Below are positions 17,570 through 26,956 of a DNA stretch of 64,000 bases, piece by piece; positions within the stretch are counted from its first letter, which is position 1, and each line of letters starts with the position of its first letter. Below the pieces are notes generated by a model. The model did no database searches. It was not told the origin of the DNA and was given only the letters and a program-made list of their open reading frames with translations. Source of the DNA: Bacillota bacterium (GTDB lineage Bacteria; Bacillota; Clostridia; Christensenellales; Aristaeellaceae); contig JAEWVC010000079.1 of the NCBI GenBank assembly GCA_023459275.1, forward strand, positions 1 to 64,000, in the 5' to 3' direction. The position numbers and the translations under genes are program-made.

Positions 17570-18474
17570 CATCCCTGAAAAAAGTCCCCCTTCACAGGCA
17601 GATCCTGAAGTCGCGCATCTCTTATTTGATGCTTTTTCCCTATGCCGCCGTATTCCTCACGTTTACGGTGTTCCCGGTGGCCCTGTCCATATACAACAGC
17701 CTGACCTACAACAATTTCTTTGACCCGGTAAGGTTTGTGGGGCTTGACAACTATACCAGGCTTTTCACCAGCGATGCGGTATTCCTGATCGCGCTTCGCA
17801 ACACGTTCCTCCTGGCGGCCATTACCGGGCCGGTGGGCTATGCCCTGTCCTTCCTGCTGGCATGGCTTTTAAACCAGCTGTCCAGGGGGATGCGCTCCCT
17901 GTTTACACTGCTCTTCTACGCGCCCACCATGACGGCTTCCATCTATACGGTGTGGACGATGCTCTTTTCCAATGACGAGTACGGCTACATCAACGGGCTG
18001 CTGCTGCGCCTGGGGCTGATCCGGGAATCCGTGCAATGGCTGGCGGATACAAGGTATATGATGCCCGTGGTGATCATCTGCGTGCTGTGGACCAGCATGG
18101 GCGCGGGGTTCCTTTCCTTTGTGGCCGGCCTGACCAGCATGGATAAGCAGTATTACGAGGCCGGCGCGGTGGACGGCGTGCGCAACCGCTGGCAGGAGCT
18201 GTGGTACATCACCCTGCCGTTGATGCGTCCGCAATTGATGTTCGGCGCCATCATGTCCATTACCGCCTCCTTTGCCATACACGATGTCACCATTGCGCTG
18301 ATGGGCTTCCCCTCCACGGATTATGCGGTGCATACGGTGGTGAACCATCTGTATGATTACGGCTATCTGCGCTTCCAGCTGGGGTACGCCTCCGCCATCT
18401 CCACGCTGCTGTTCCTGTGCATGCTGGGGTCTAACAAGCTGGTGGGCAGGCTTCTTCGAAAGGTGGGGCAGTGA
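17566..18474 (+). CDS. carbohydrate ABC permease, MalF type (first pair)
   Basis: A 302-residue CUT1 permease with six membrane segments starting near residue 20. The ATPase-docking loop is visible as QYYEAGAVDGVRNRWQEL. It is translationally coupled to the fused binding protein (ATGA overlap) and lies one base from the partner permease. Together with the next gene it should make the channel for the ligand of the 14.8 kb protein. Confidence 0.92.
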   Translation: MTSLKKVPLHRQILKSRISYLMLFPYAAVFLTFTVFPVALSIYNSLTYNNFFDPVRFVGLDNYTRLFTSDAVFLIALRNTFLLAAITGPVGYALSFLLAWLLNQLSRGMRSLFTLLFYAPTMTASIYTVWTMLFSNDEYGYINGLLLRLGLIRESVQWLADTRYMMPVVIICVLWTSMGAGFLSFVAGLTSMDKQYYEAGAVDGVRNRWQELWYITLPLMRPQLMFGAIMSITASFAIHDVTIALMGFPSTDYAVHTVVNHLYDYGYLRFQLGYASAISTLLFLCMLGSNKLVGRLLRKVGQ

Positions 18475-18475
18475 T

Positions 18476-19399
18476 ATGCAGGCAAAAAAAAGGCAAAGCG
18501 GCCTCCCCTTTTCCCGCAGGGTCCGCCATGGGCTGCACAGGCTTCTGCACGTGCCCGGGAACCGCTCCCTTTGGGGGAGCCTGCTGGGCATCGCTTTCCT
18601 TGCGCTGATGGGCGCGTTCGTGGCGCTTCCGCTCTTATATGTCATCTCCAACGCCTTCAAGCCCCTGGATGAATACTTTCTCTTCCCGCCCAGGTTCTTT
18701 GTGCAAAACCCCACGCTGCAAAACTTTTCAGACCTTGCGGCGCTGATGCAAAACAGCTGGGTGCCCTTTACCCGCTACGCCTTCAATACCGTGTTCATGA
18801 CGTTTTCCGGCACCCTGCTGCACATCCTGTTCGCCTCCATGGCGGCCTTCGTGCTGGAAAAGCATGTGTTTCCGGGCCGCAAAGCGTTTTTTACGCTGGT
18901 CACCACCACCCTCATGTTTTCCCCCGTGGTAATGTGGGTGCCCAACATGCTCATCATGAGCCGCCTTGGGCTGATGGATACCTATTGGGCCCTGATCCTG
19001 CCCGTGACCGGCATGCCGCTGGGCCTGTTTTTGATGAAGCAGTTCATGAGCGTCGTGCCCGATACGCTGCTGGAGGCGGCCCGCATCGACGGCATGAAGG
19101 AAGGCAGGCTGTTTTTTACCATTGTCATGCCCATTGTGCGCCCGGCCTGGATGACGCTGATGATCCTGTGCATCAAAGACCTGTGGAACGCTACCGGCGC
19201 GTTTTTCATCCGCAGCGAGCAGCTAAAAACGCTGCCCTACGCCATGAACAACATCCTTTTTGCCAACGGCGGCGGCGCAGCCCGGGCGGGGGCCGGATCG
19301 GCGGTCGGCCTTGTGCTCATCAGCGTGCCGGTCCTTATCTTTTTCTTCGCGCAGCGAAGCATCATCGAAACCATGGCCACCTCGGGCATCAAGGAATGA
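18476..19399 (+). CDS. carbohydrate ABC permease, MalG type (first pair)
   Basis: A 307-residue CUT1 permease. The start at 18476 is used because the upstream extension is out-of-frame sequence of the preceding permease. A cytoplasmic N-terminus of about 38 residues, rich in basic residues, precedes the first membrane segment (about 42-65). The docking loop reads TLLEAARIDGMKEGRLFF. The tail ends IIETMATSGIKE, close to the usual G-I-K-G ending. Confidence 0.92.
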   Translation: MQAKKRQSGLPFSRRVRHGLHRLLHVPGNRSLWGSLLGIAFLALMGAFVALPLLYVISNAFKPLDEYFLFPPRFFVQNPTLQNFSDLAALMQNSWVPFTRYAFNTVFMTFSGTLLHILFASMAAFVLEKHVFPGRKAFFTLVTTTLMFSPVVMWVPNMLIMSRLGLMDTYWALILPVTGMPLGLFLMKQFMSVVPDTLLEAARIDGMKEGRLFFTIVMPIVRPAWMTLMILCIKDLWNATGAFFIRSEQLKTLPYAMNNILFANGGGAARAGAGSAVGLVLISVPVLIFFFAQRSIIETMATSGIKE

Positions 19400-19413
19400 A
19401 AGGGGGAACGCCT

Positions 19414-20907
19414 GTGGTCAAACGGAAAGCCTTTGCGGTTTTGCTCGCCGCCTGCGCGCTCCTCCTGCCGGCGGGAGGGCTGGCCGCGCCGCTGGGGCAC
19501 CAAAGCTACACCTACAACGAGTATGGCGAATCGGCGCCGGGGCCCGACCCCTTTGGCATCCTTGCCTATCTGGACGGGGAAACCCTGGGCTGCGGGGCCT
19601 TTAGGGACTTGAGCGACCTGTGCTTCGGGCCGGAAAACAGGCTTTACCTGGCCGATTCCGGAAACAACCGCATCGTGGTGCTGGACGGCTCCTTCTCCCT
19701 GGCGGAAGTGATCGGCGGCGTTCTAATAAACGGCGCGCTTTCCCCTTTCAGGCAGCCCAGCGGCGTATTCGCGGCGGCGGACGGCACGCTGTATGTGGCC
19801 GACACCATGAATGCCAGGGTGGTCCAAATGGACGGCGCGGGAAACCTGCTCATGGAATTCGGCGTCCCCCAAAGCGACCTGATCGCCGCCGATTTCAATT
19901 ACCGGCCCCTTAGGGTCTGCGTGGACGAAAGCGGGCGGCTATATGTGGTGGCGGCCTCGGTAAACGACGGCATCCTGCTGATGAACCCCGCCGGCACCTT
20001 TGAAGGCTTTCTCGCGGCCGCCAGGGTAAACCCCGACCCCATCCGCATGCTGTGGAAACGGATCGCCACCAGGGAGCAGCGCAGCCGCATGGAGGACTTT
20101 GTGCCGGTGGAGTACAACAGCGTGGAGCTGGACGCGGAAGGGTTTATTTATGCCACTACCGCCGCTGTGGATGAAAAAGTGGTCATCGCCGAGGTGGAGG
20201 CAGGCCAGGGCACGGAGGAAGGCGCGGTGGTGCGGCGGCTGAATATGCTGGGCCAGGATATCCTGCGCCGGACCGGCTATTTCCCGCAAGTGGGGGACGT
20301 GGAAGACCTGCGGGATACGCAGCCGTTTTTCAAGGGCGTTTCCCAGATCATGGATGTGGCGGCGGGGGAGGACGGCTGCTACTACCTGCTGGACAACAAC
20401 CGCAAGCGCGTATTTGCCTACGACCAGGACGGCTACATGCTATTTGCCTTTTCAGGGCCGGGGCAGGCGCAGGGCGGCTTTCATACGCCCTCGGCCCTGG
20501 CGGTCCGTGGAAATATACTGGCCGTGGCGGACAGGGGTGCGGGCGTTGTGACGGTCTTTGAGCGCACCGCCTACGGGGAAGCGGTCTATCGCGCCATCGC
20601 GGCGTACGCCGGCGGCGAATACGGCGCTTCCGAAGCGGCCTGGTCGCAGGTGCTTGCGTTCAACGCCAATATGGATATGGCCTATGCCGGCATGGGCAAG
20701 GCCGCTTACCGCGCCGGCGAATACCAAAAAGCCATGGCCTACTTTGAAACAGCCAACTTGAAGGAATGGTACGGAAAAGCCTTTGAGGAATACCGCAAGG
20801 CGGTCCTGAAAGTCTGGTTCGGGCCGGTTGTACTGATACTGACCGGGCTGATATTGTCCGCCGGGATCGCAAAACGCCTGCGCCGAAAAAGGAGGGATGC
20901 TTCATGA
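19414..20907 (+). CDS. NHL-propeller and TPR protein with C-terminal membrane anchor
   Basis: A 497-residue exported protein of unknown role. A GTG start at 19414 is preferred because AAGGGGG lies 7-8 bases upstream; an ATG at 19396, overlapping the previous stop, has no usable spacing. Order: signal sequence (to about 25), NHL-type beta-propeller (about 40-360; blades with LYLADSGNNRIVVLDG and LYVADTMNARVVQMDG), a short TPR unit (about 385-450; MAYAGMGKAAYRAGEYQKAM), a membrane helix near 463-482 and a basic tail. The propeller and TPR should face outside. Its place between permease and YIP1 genes, with a 4-base overlap into the latter, suggests a structural or sensing part of the import machinery. 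Function not established. Confidence 0.8.
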   Translation: MVKRKAFAVLLAACALLLPAGGLAAPLGHQSYTYNEYGESAPGPDPFGILAYLDGETLGCGAFRDLSDLCFGPENRLYLADSGNNRIVVLDGSFSLAEVIGGVLINGALSPFRQPSGVFAAADGTLYVADTMNARVVQMDGAGNLLMEFGVPQSDLIAADFNYRPLRVCVDESGRLYVVAASVNDGILLMNPAGTFEGFLAAARVNPDPIRMLWKRIATREQRSRMEDFVPVEYNSVELDAEGFIYATTAAVDEKVVIAEVEAGQGTEEGAVVRRLNMLGQDILRRTGYFPQVGDVEDLRDTQPFFKGVSQIMDVAAGEDGCYYLLDNNRKRVFAYDQDGYMLFAFSGPGQAQGGFHTPSALAVRGNILAVADRGAGVVTVFERTAYGEAVYRAIAAYAGGEYGASEAAWSQVLAFNANMDMAYAGMGKAAYRAGEYQKAMAYFETANLKEWYGKAFEEYRKAVLKVWFGPVVLILTGLILSAGIAKRLRRKRRDAS

Positions 20908-21521
20908 GGGCCCAATGGAAAAGCGCCTTCACCGTAATGGTGCGCCCCTTCTACGGGTTTGGCGAGCTGAAGTATGAGGGCAAGGGCAGCATGGCCGCGG
21001 CCTGGGCGCTGCTCCTTCTCGCCGCGGCCGCAAGGCTGGTCAGGATCCTGTATACCGGGCCGGCCTTTTCCTCCTTCAACCCAAGAACCTTCAACCTGCT
21101 TCGGGAGCTGGCCGGCATGGCGCTGCCCTTCTTTCTGTTTGTGCTGGGCAACTGGGCGGTATCCACCATATTGGACGGGGAAGGGTCCATGCGCGAGATT
21201 TTCAAGGCCTGCTGCTACGCGCTGCTGCCCTATCTCCTTTCCGTGCTCCTGGCCGCCGTGCTGAGCCATGCGCTGACGCCCAAGGAAAACTTTCTTATCG
21301 CCACGCTGGAAGGGGCGGGGACCGCCTGGTCGCTGTTCCTTCTGTTCGCCGGCCTCGCGGTGATGCACCAGTACACCGCGGGCAAGACCGTGGCCATTTT
21401 GCTGCTCACGCTTGTCTTTATGGCGCTGACGCTGTTTGTGATCATTTTGCTTGCCAGCATCGCCGACCAATTGATTTCGTACGTCCTGAGCCTGGTAAGC
21501 GAAATCAAGCTGAGGATGTAG
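20904..21521 (+). CDS. YIP1-family membrane protein
   Basis: A 205-residue integral membrane protein with about five hydrophobic segments (roughly 30-48, 70-90, 105-125, 140-160, 172-195). The cytoplasmic-side sequence STILDGEGSMREIFKACCY is typical of bacterial YIP1-family proteins, whose role in bacteria is not known. It overlaps the NHL/TPR gene by 4 bases and ends 3 bases before the DUF5696-like gene, so the three are made together. It may anchor or organise the complex; this is inference. Confidence 0.8.
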   Translation: MRAQWKSAFTVMVRPFYGFGELKYEGKGSMAAAWALLLLAAAARLVRILYTGPAFSSFNPRTFNLLRELAGMALPFFLFVLGNWAVSTILDGEGSMREIFKACCYALLPYLLSVLLAAVLSHALTPKENFLIATLEGAGTAWSLFLLFAGLAVMHQYTAGKTVAILLLTLVFMALTLFVIILLASIADQLISYVLSLVSEIKLRM

Positions 21522-21524
21522 CGT

Positions 21525-24131
21525 ATGAAAAGATGGCTGTTATCTGCATTGCTGGTACTCGCCCTTCTGCTGGTGTCCGGCTGCGGCGCAAAGGAGGCTG
21601 CCTTCGCGCCCTTTACGGAAGATATGCTGGCGGGATATCCCGCCGGGGGAAACAAAACGCTGCGGGGCGGAACGGGCCTTGAGGGCTTTGAGCCCGTTGC
21701 GCAGAACGCTTCCCTGCGGCTGTATTACAATCCGGCCACCGCGGAAACCGCGGTGGAGGACAGCGTATCCGGCGTTTTGTTTAGGTCCAACCCGGAGGGC
21801 TTCGCGGCCGGGCCCGCGGGCTCCCAGCTTTTGCTTACCGTGTACACCCGGCAGGGGGTGCGCCTTTCCTGGGACAGCTGCAGCCAATCCGCAGCCTTTT
21901 CCCAGTTCAAAGGAGAGCCTGTTCCGGACGGCCTGGAGGTGACCTACGTTTTTGGCAAGACGGAGGTTGTTTACGCCGTCCCCGGCGCGGTGAAGGTGGA
22001 TACCTTCGAACAATCCATCCTGCCCATGCTTCAGGGCACCAGCGGGGCCACCTTTGTAAAGCTTCTGTATTCAAAGGTCTCCCTGGCCTCCATCACCAGC
22101 CCGCAGCAAAGGCAAACCCTGCTGGAGCGCTTTCCAAGCCTTCAAGACATGGACCTGTATGTCCTCAAGAACAACGCTTCCAGGCTGGAAATGGAAAAGG
22201 CCGAAAAGGCGCTTGTAGGCGCCGGCTACACCATGGAACAGGCGCTGAAGGATGAGACTGAGGCGGGCTATTCGGCGCCATCCGCAGAGCAGATACACGT
22301 GCTTGCAAAGCTCCGGTACACGCTGACGGACACAGGCCTTCTTGTCGCGGTCCCGGCGAACGAGATCGCCGTGGGGGGCGGCGCCAGCGTTACCGATGTG
22401 ACGGTTTTGCCCTATTTCGGCTCCCCCGGCGCAAAAAGGGAAGGCTTTGCGCTGGTGCCGGACGGCACGGGGGCGCTGGTGGACTTTTCCACCCCAAGGG
22501 ATGACCGGTATCCCGCCTTTGATATAAGGGTATACGGCAGGGACTACGCCAACCTGCTCACCGACAGCGCCTGGAAAGGGAATCAAACCTACCTGCCCGT
22601 GTTCGGCATAAACCAGGGGACCGGCGCGCTGACCGGCGTCATCACCGGCGGGGCCAGCTATGCCAGCATCCTGGCCGATGCGCCGCGCACAACGGGCGGC
22701 TACGGTTCCTGTGCCGCCAAATTCCTCCTGCAGGAGAGCGTCTACTACTCCCTGGACGCCAAACCGGAAAACAGGGTGATGGTCTTCCAGCCCAAGGCCA
22801 ATCAGGAGGATCTTTCCATCGCCTACCGGTTCCTGCCCGGCGGAAATGTATCCTACAGCGAAATGGCCATAGCCATCCGGGAGGAGCTTGTCAGGGAAGG
22901 CGTCCTGCCGGAAAGCATGCAGGGGAAGGATTCGGGGCTGCCCCTGGTGCTGAAAACCGTGGGCGCCATGGATGTAACGGAACTGGTCATGGGCGTGCCG
23001 GTGAATGTGGTCCGGCCCCTTTCCACCTTTGAGCAGATGGGAACGATGGCCGAGGCCATGAAGGAAGCCTCCGGCGCGCAATCCCTTTCCCTGGTGGTGG
23101 CTGGCGCGAATGCGGGCGGCCTGCGGACCGTAAGGGATACGCGCTTTGCCCCGGAGGGAAAGCTGGGCGGTACAACAGGCTTTGCCGCCCTTATGGGCAA
23201 CATGCGGGAGCAGGATATTTCGCTGTCGGTGCTGCTAAACGGCCAGGAGGTATCCAAAGACAAATGGCTGGACGGCTTCCGGGCCTCCCGCGATACGGCC
23301 CGCCTTTTGACTTCGGCCATCGCCTACAAGCCGGAATATACCCTTTCCACCATGTATGAGGATACCAAGGGCCTTTCCGCCTATCTGATGAACCTGTCCG
23401 CCATTCAAAAAACAGTACCTTCCTTTATTGAAAGCGCGAAGGAGAAAAATGTCTCCGCCTTTTCCCTGGCAACGCTCGGGCGCGACCTGTACAGCGACCA
23501 GAACCGCAATGCTTTCGTCTCCAGGGAAAAGATGAAAAGCGCCCTGGCGGAATTGATCGGCAGCGAAGCGCGGTCCAATGCATCCTTCCTGGCGGAGGGG
23601 GCCAACAGCTATCTTCTGCCCTACCTTACCCTGGTCTACGATTTGCCGGTTTATGCCTCGCCCCATCCTTTAATCAGCCGGGAAGTGCCGCTTTTGCAGA
23701 TGGTTTTATCCGGCCACGTAGCCTATGCCGCCACGGATGTGAGCTATGCGCCCGACCCGGAAACCTATCTGCTCAAGCTGATAGAAACAGGCTCCGGGCT
23801 GTACATGCAGGCGTACAGGGAAAGCGGCAGCGCGGTAAAATACACGGACTTTGACGCTTTGTACGCTTCCTCCTTCGGCACGGCTTACGGGAAGGCGGCG
23901 CAGATCTACAAGGCGGCGTCGGCGGTGCTGGCGCCCGTGTACGGCCTGGAAATCGTCTGCCATGAACGCCGGGGCGATATCGCGCGCACGGGGTACGCGG
24001 GCGGGGGCGCGGTCTATGTGAACTACGGCGCGGAGGATGCGCAGGTCGCATGGGACGGGGAAACCTTCCCGCTGCCCGCGAGAAGCGCCTTGTACCGGAA
24101 GGAGGCTTTCGCATGCGCGGCGGAAAATTGA
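21525..24131 (+). CDS. large DUF5696-like surface lipoprotein
   Basis: An 868-residue lipoprotein: signal peptide with lipobox VSGC (Cys at about 20), the only clear lipobox in this window. The N-terminal half (about 40-350) is beta-rich; around 300-330 it carries LVPDGTGALVDFSTPRDD and a YGRDYA motif that I associate with DUF5696 proteins. The second half (about 470-800) has an alternating strand/helix pattern resembling a TIM barrel, with SLSLVVAGANAGG and DISLSVLLNGQEV, so an enzyme or inactive enzyme is possible. No catalytic residues can be assigned. Flanked by YIP1 and a permease whose start overlaps its end by 19 bases, it is likely the surface component of an oligosaccharide-capture complex. 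Family name is from memory. Confidence 0.7.
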   Translation: MKRWLLSALLVLALLLVSGCGAKEAAFAPFTEDMLAGYPAGGNKTLRGGTGLEGFEPVAQNASLRLYYNPATAETAVEDSVSGVLFRSNPEGFAAGPAGSQLLLTVYTRQGVRLSWDSCSQSAAFSQFKGEPVPDGLEVTYVFGKTEVVYAVPGAVKVDTFEQSILPMLQGTSGATFVKLLYSKVSLASITSPQQRQTLLERFPSLQDMDLYVLKNNASRLEMEKAEKALVGAGYTMEQALKDETEAGYSAPSAEQIHVLAKLRYTLTDTGLLVAVPANEIAVGGGASVTDVTVLPYFGSPGAKREGFALVPDGTGALVDFSTPRDDRYPAFDIRVYGRDYANLLTDSAWKGNQTYLPVFGINQGTGALTGVITGGASYASILADAPRTTGGYGSCAAKFLLQESVYYSLDAKPENRVMVFQPKANQEDLSIAYRFLPGGNVSYSEMAIAIREELVREGVLPESMQGKDSGLPLVLKTVGAMDVTELVMGVPVNVVRPLSTFEQMGTMAEAMKEASGAQSLSLVVAGANAGGLRTVRDTRFAPEGKLGGTTGFAALMGNMREQDISLSVLLNGQEVSKDKWLDGFRASRDTARLLTSAIAYKPEYTLSTMYEDTKGLSAYLMNLSAIQKTVPSFIESAKEKNVSAFSLATLGRDLYSDQNRNAFVSREKMKSALAELIGSEARSNASFLAEGANSYLLPYLTLVYDLPVYASPHPLISREVPLLQMVLSGHVAYAATDVSYAPDPETYLLKLIETGSGLYMQAYRESGSAVKYTDFDALYASSFGTAYGKAAQIYKAASAVLAPVYGLEIVCHERRGDIARTGYAGGGAVYVNYGAEDAQVAWDGETFPLPARSALYRKEAFACAAEN

Positions 24132-25018
24132 CGGCCCGCAGGAACAGGGCCGGGTACTTTTACGTGGCTCCCTTTTTGGTAGGCTTCGCGCTTTTCATGC
24201 TGCTGCCCATTGTTCAGTCCGTGGTGTTCAGCGTCAACGAGGTCAAGCTGCAAAGCGGCGGCTATACCCTGACGCCAGTGGGCCTGTACAACTATATCAA
24301 AGCCTTCACCATCGACCCGGAATACAGGGTGATCCTCTTTGGCTCCCTGAGCCAGATGCTCATCGACCTGCCCTTCATCCTGGTGTTCAGCCTGTTTTCA
24401 GCCATCCTGCTGGCCCAGCAGTTCCGGGGCCGGACGCTGGCCAGGGTGCTATTTTTCCTGCCGGTGATTGTTTCCACCGGCGTCATCGCCACGATGGAAA
24501 ACACCAACATCGTATACGCCATGATGATGAACCGCAGCGTGGCATCGGCCTCCGACGGGCTGAAGGAGCGTACCACCGCCATGGCTTTCGTGCTGAATCT
24601 GCTGGGCAGCAATCTGCCGGGGTTCCTGATTTCCTTCCTTTCCAATGTCATCGCCAGGCTCTACGATATCATCACCGCCTCAGGGCTTCAAATTCTGATC
24701 TTTCTGTCGGGCCTGCACACCATTTCCCCGGCGCTGTATGAAGCCAGCAATATGGAAGGGGCAACCGCCTGGGAAAATTTCTGGAAGATCACTTTCCCCA
24801 TGCTTGGCCCGTATATCCTTTTGAACCTTGTCTATACCATCATCGATTCGCTGACCAATATGCGCAACCAGGTGGTTAGCCTTATCAGGGGATATGTCGT
24901 CTCCTTCTCCGATTTCGGGTACGGCCTTGCCATCTCCTGGATTTATTTTCTGATCCTGCTTATTCTTCTGGCGCTGGTGCTTCTGACGGTGGGAAGGAAG
25001 GTGTTTTACCATGAATAG
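24113..25018 (+). CDS. carbohydrate ABC permease, MalF type (second pair)
   Basis: A 301-residue CUT1 permease with six membrane segments starting near residue 17. Start chosen at 24113 (MRGGKLTARR) behind a GGAGG-like site inside the preceding gene; overlap 19 bases. Docking loop: ALYEASNMEGATAWENFW, with Glu where most have Asp in the IDGA motif. It is the first member of the second permease pair in the same operon. Confidence 0.9.
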   Translation: MRGGKLTARRNRAGYFYVAPFLVGFALFMLLPIVQSVVFSVNEVKLQSGGYTLTPVGLYNYIKAFTIDPEYRVILFGSLSQMLIDLPFILVFSLFSAILLAQQFRGRTLARVLFFLPVIVSTGVIATMENTNIVYAMMMNRSVASASDGLKERTTAMAFVLNLLGSNLPGFLISFLSNVIARLYDIITASGLQILIFLSGLHTISPALYEASNMEGATAWENFWKITFPMLGPYILLNLVYTIIDSLTNMRNQVVSLIRGYVVSFSDFGYGLAISWIYFLILLILLALVLLTVGRKVFYHE

Positions 25019-25985
25019 GGCAGGCGCGGCAAGGCGGCTCCCCAGCAAGGCCAGGGTCAGGCGCAAAGCCGTGCGTGCGTTCATCTGGCTTGGCCGCACG
25101 GCCTTTGTACTGGGGATCTGCTTCCTGATCCTTTACCCGCTTTTGACCAAGCTCTCCATGTCCTTCATGGAGCAGGTGGACATGTACGACAGGACCGTAA
25201 AAAGCATCCCCAAGCACTTTACATGGCTGAACTATCCCGAAGCCATGGAGCTGATGAGCTACGGACGGGCGTTTTTATCCACCTTCGGCATCTGTTTCCT
25301 GAGCGCCGTATGCCAGGCCTTTGCCTGCGTAATGACGGGGTACGGGTTTGCCAGGTTCCGGTTCAGGCTCAGAGGCCCGCTTTTTGTGCTGGTGATCGTG
25401 ATGATGGTTATTCCGCCCCAGATCATACTGACGCCGCTGTATTTGAACTTTCAGAATTTTGATCCCCTGGGGATCATCTCCAAGTTCAACGGCGGCAAAG
25501 GGCTGCGCCTGATCGAAAGCGTGATCCCCTTCCTTTTGATCTCCCTGACCGCCACCGGCCCCAGGAACGGGCTGTATATTTTCCTGGCGAGGCAGTTCTT
25601 CAGGGGGTTCCCGGGGGCTATCGACGAGGCCGCCACCATTGACGGCGCCACCCACAGGCGCGTGTTCTTCTCCATTATGCTGCCCGCGGCCATCCCCATT
25701 TTTGCGACCATCTTCCTGTTCGCTTTCGTATGGCTGTGGAATGACAACATGTATGCGTTCCTTTTCTACTCAAAGCTCCCAACCATCGCCAAGGCGCTGC
25801 TGTCCATGGACCTGCAATTTTCCCAGATCCATGTGAACATGTCGGCGGGGGCCAGTGACATCGGATACTTTGCCATCATGAAGTCAACCGGTGTGCTGCT
25901 GGCCATCCTGCCGCTGCTTATCATGTACGCGTTTTTGCAGAAGGTTTTCATCCGCAGCATTGAAAGGACGGGCATGGTGGGATGA
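25011..25985 (+). CDS. carbohydrate ABC permease, MalG type (second pair)
   Basis: A 324-residue CUT1 permease with a basic N-terminus of about 25 residues and six membrane segments. The docking loop reads GAIDEAATIDGATHRRVFF. It overlaps its partner by 8 bases and the next gene by 4 (ATGA). Why one operon needs two permease pairs is unclear; two binding proteins upstream match them in number. Confidence 0.92.
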   Translation: MNRAGAARRLPSKARVRRKAVRAFIWLGRTAFVLGICFLILYPLLTKLSMSFMEQVDMYDRTVKSIPKHFTWLNYPEAMELMSYGRAFLSTFGICFLSAVCQAFACVMTGYGFARFRFRLRGPLFVLVIVMMVIPPQIILTPLYLNFQNFDPLGIISKFNGGKGLRLIESVIPFLLISLTATGPRNGLYIFLARQFFRGFPGAIDEAATIDGATHRRVFFSIMLPAAIPIFATIFLFAFVWLWNDNMYAFLFYSKLPTIAKALLSMDLQFSQIHVNMSAGASDIGYFAIMKSTGVLLAILPLLIMYAFLQKVFIRSIERTGMVG

Positions 25986-26923
25986 AAACGCGGGGATGCC
26001 GGTTTTTCCTACTGGTTTTTTTGATTTTATGCATTACGGCAGGAGGCTTTGGCGCTATGGCGGACAGCTTGACAAAGGAATTTGCTCCCGATTCCCTGGG
26101 CACGTGGATGTGGGATGTGACCGATATCCTGTTCCCCGAAAAATCCATCGGCTTTTTGACCTCGCACCATGTGACGGAGGTGTATTTGAGCTATTCCAGG
26201 GCAATGCCCAAGGCCAGATACAGGGCGTTTGTCAAAGCATGCAATGAAAAGGGCATACGCGTCGCGCTGATCGGGGCGGAGGCGGACTGGGCGCTGCCCT
26301 CCGGGCAGAAGGGGTTTGAGACCTACATCAAGTGGCTTGCGGACTACCAGGCGGGCTGCGAATCCCCCCTGGAGAAATTCTACGGCATGCATATGGATGT
26401 GGAGCCGCATCAGCTTCCGGAGTGGCTCACAGACCAGGCGGAGGTCATATCCGGCTATGTGGCCTTCCTTCAAAGGGCCAGGGAAGCCTGCGACAGCCTG
26501 GACTGCTCCCTGGAGGCGGATATCCCCTTCTGGTTCGACGGGTTCACCACCGACTGGAAGGGACAGGATGTGCTTCTTTGCGAGGCGGTGATGCACCTGT
26601 GCGACACCACGCTGCTGATGAGCTACCGGGATAACGCCGCGGCGATCCTCGCCTGCGGCGAAACGGAGCTGCCCCTTGCCAAAGCCCTTGGGAAGAAGCT
26701 GGTCCTGGCGGTGGAGACGGGAAAGATTTATGAATCCGTCAACATCACCTTCCACCATCTGGGCACGGAAGCCCTTTACCGGGAGCTGAACGCGCTGTAT
26801 GGGATGGTTGCCGCCCTAAAGGATGCGGGGGAAGTGGGGTATGCCATCCATTATTTCGGGTCATGGAAGAACCTGCCCGAAAAGGGCCATCCCAAGGGGC
26901 CGGATTATCCCTACAACGATTGA
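25982..26923 (+). CDS. secreted barrel-like protein of unknown function
   Basis: A 313-residue exported protein I do not recognise as a named family. A signal peptide covers about 1-26 (cleavage near GAMADS). The mature part alternates strands and helices in the manner of a TIM barrel; strand 1 holds GTWMWDVTDIL, later strands hold VALIGAEADWAL, FYGMHMDVEPHQL, LEADIPFWFD and LVLAVETGK. The acidic residues in MDVEP, EADIP and AVETG sit at strand ends, where glycosidases carry catalytic residues, so a hydrolase acting outside the cell is plausible. It is coupled by a 4-base overlap to the permease and precedes the GH20 gene by 33 bases. Confidence 0.6.
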   Translation: MKTRGCRFFLLVFLILCITAGGFGAMADSLTKEFAPDSLGTWMWDVTDILFPEKSIGFLTSHHVTEVYLSYSRAMPKARYRAFVKACNEKGIRVALIGAEADWALPSGQKGFETYIKWLADYQAGCESPLEKFYGMHMDVEPHQLPEWLTDQAEVISGYVAFLQRAREACDSLDCSLEADIPFWFDGFTTDWKGQDVLLCEAVMHLCDTTLLMSYRDNAAAILACGETELPLAKALGKKLVLAVETGKIYESVNITFHHLGTEALYRELNALYGMVAALKDAGEVGYAIHYFGSWKNLPEKGHPKGPDYPYND

Positions 26924-26956
26924 AGCTTTGCATGAAGCGATAAAGGAGAGAACCGC

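Noticed and set aside
18934..19413. Extended N-terminus of the NHL/TPR protein
   Set aside because: It is an out-of-frame reading of the preceding permease gene; the signal sequence begins only at the GTG near 19414.
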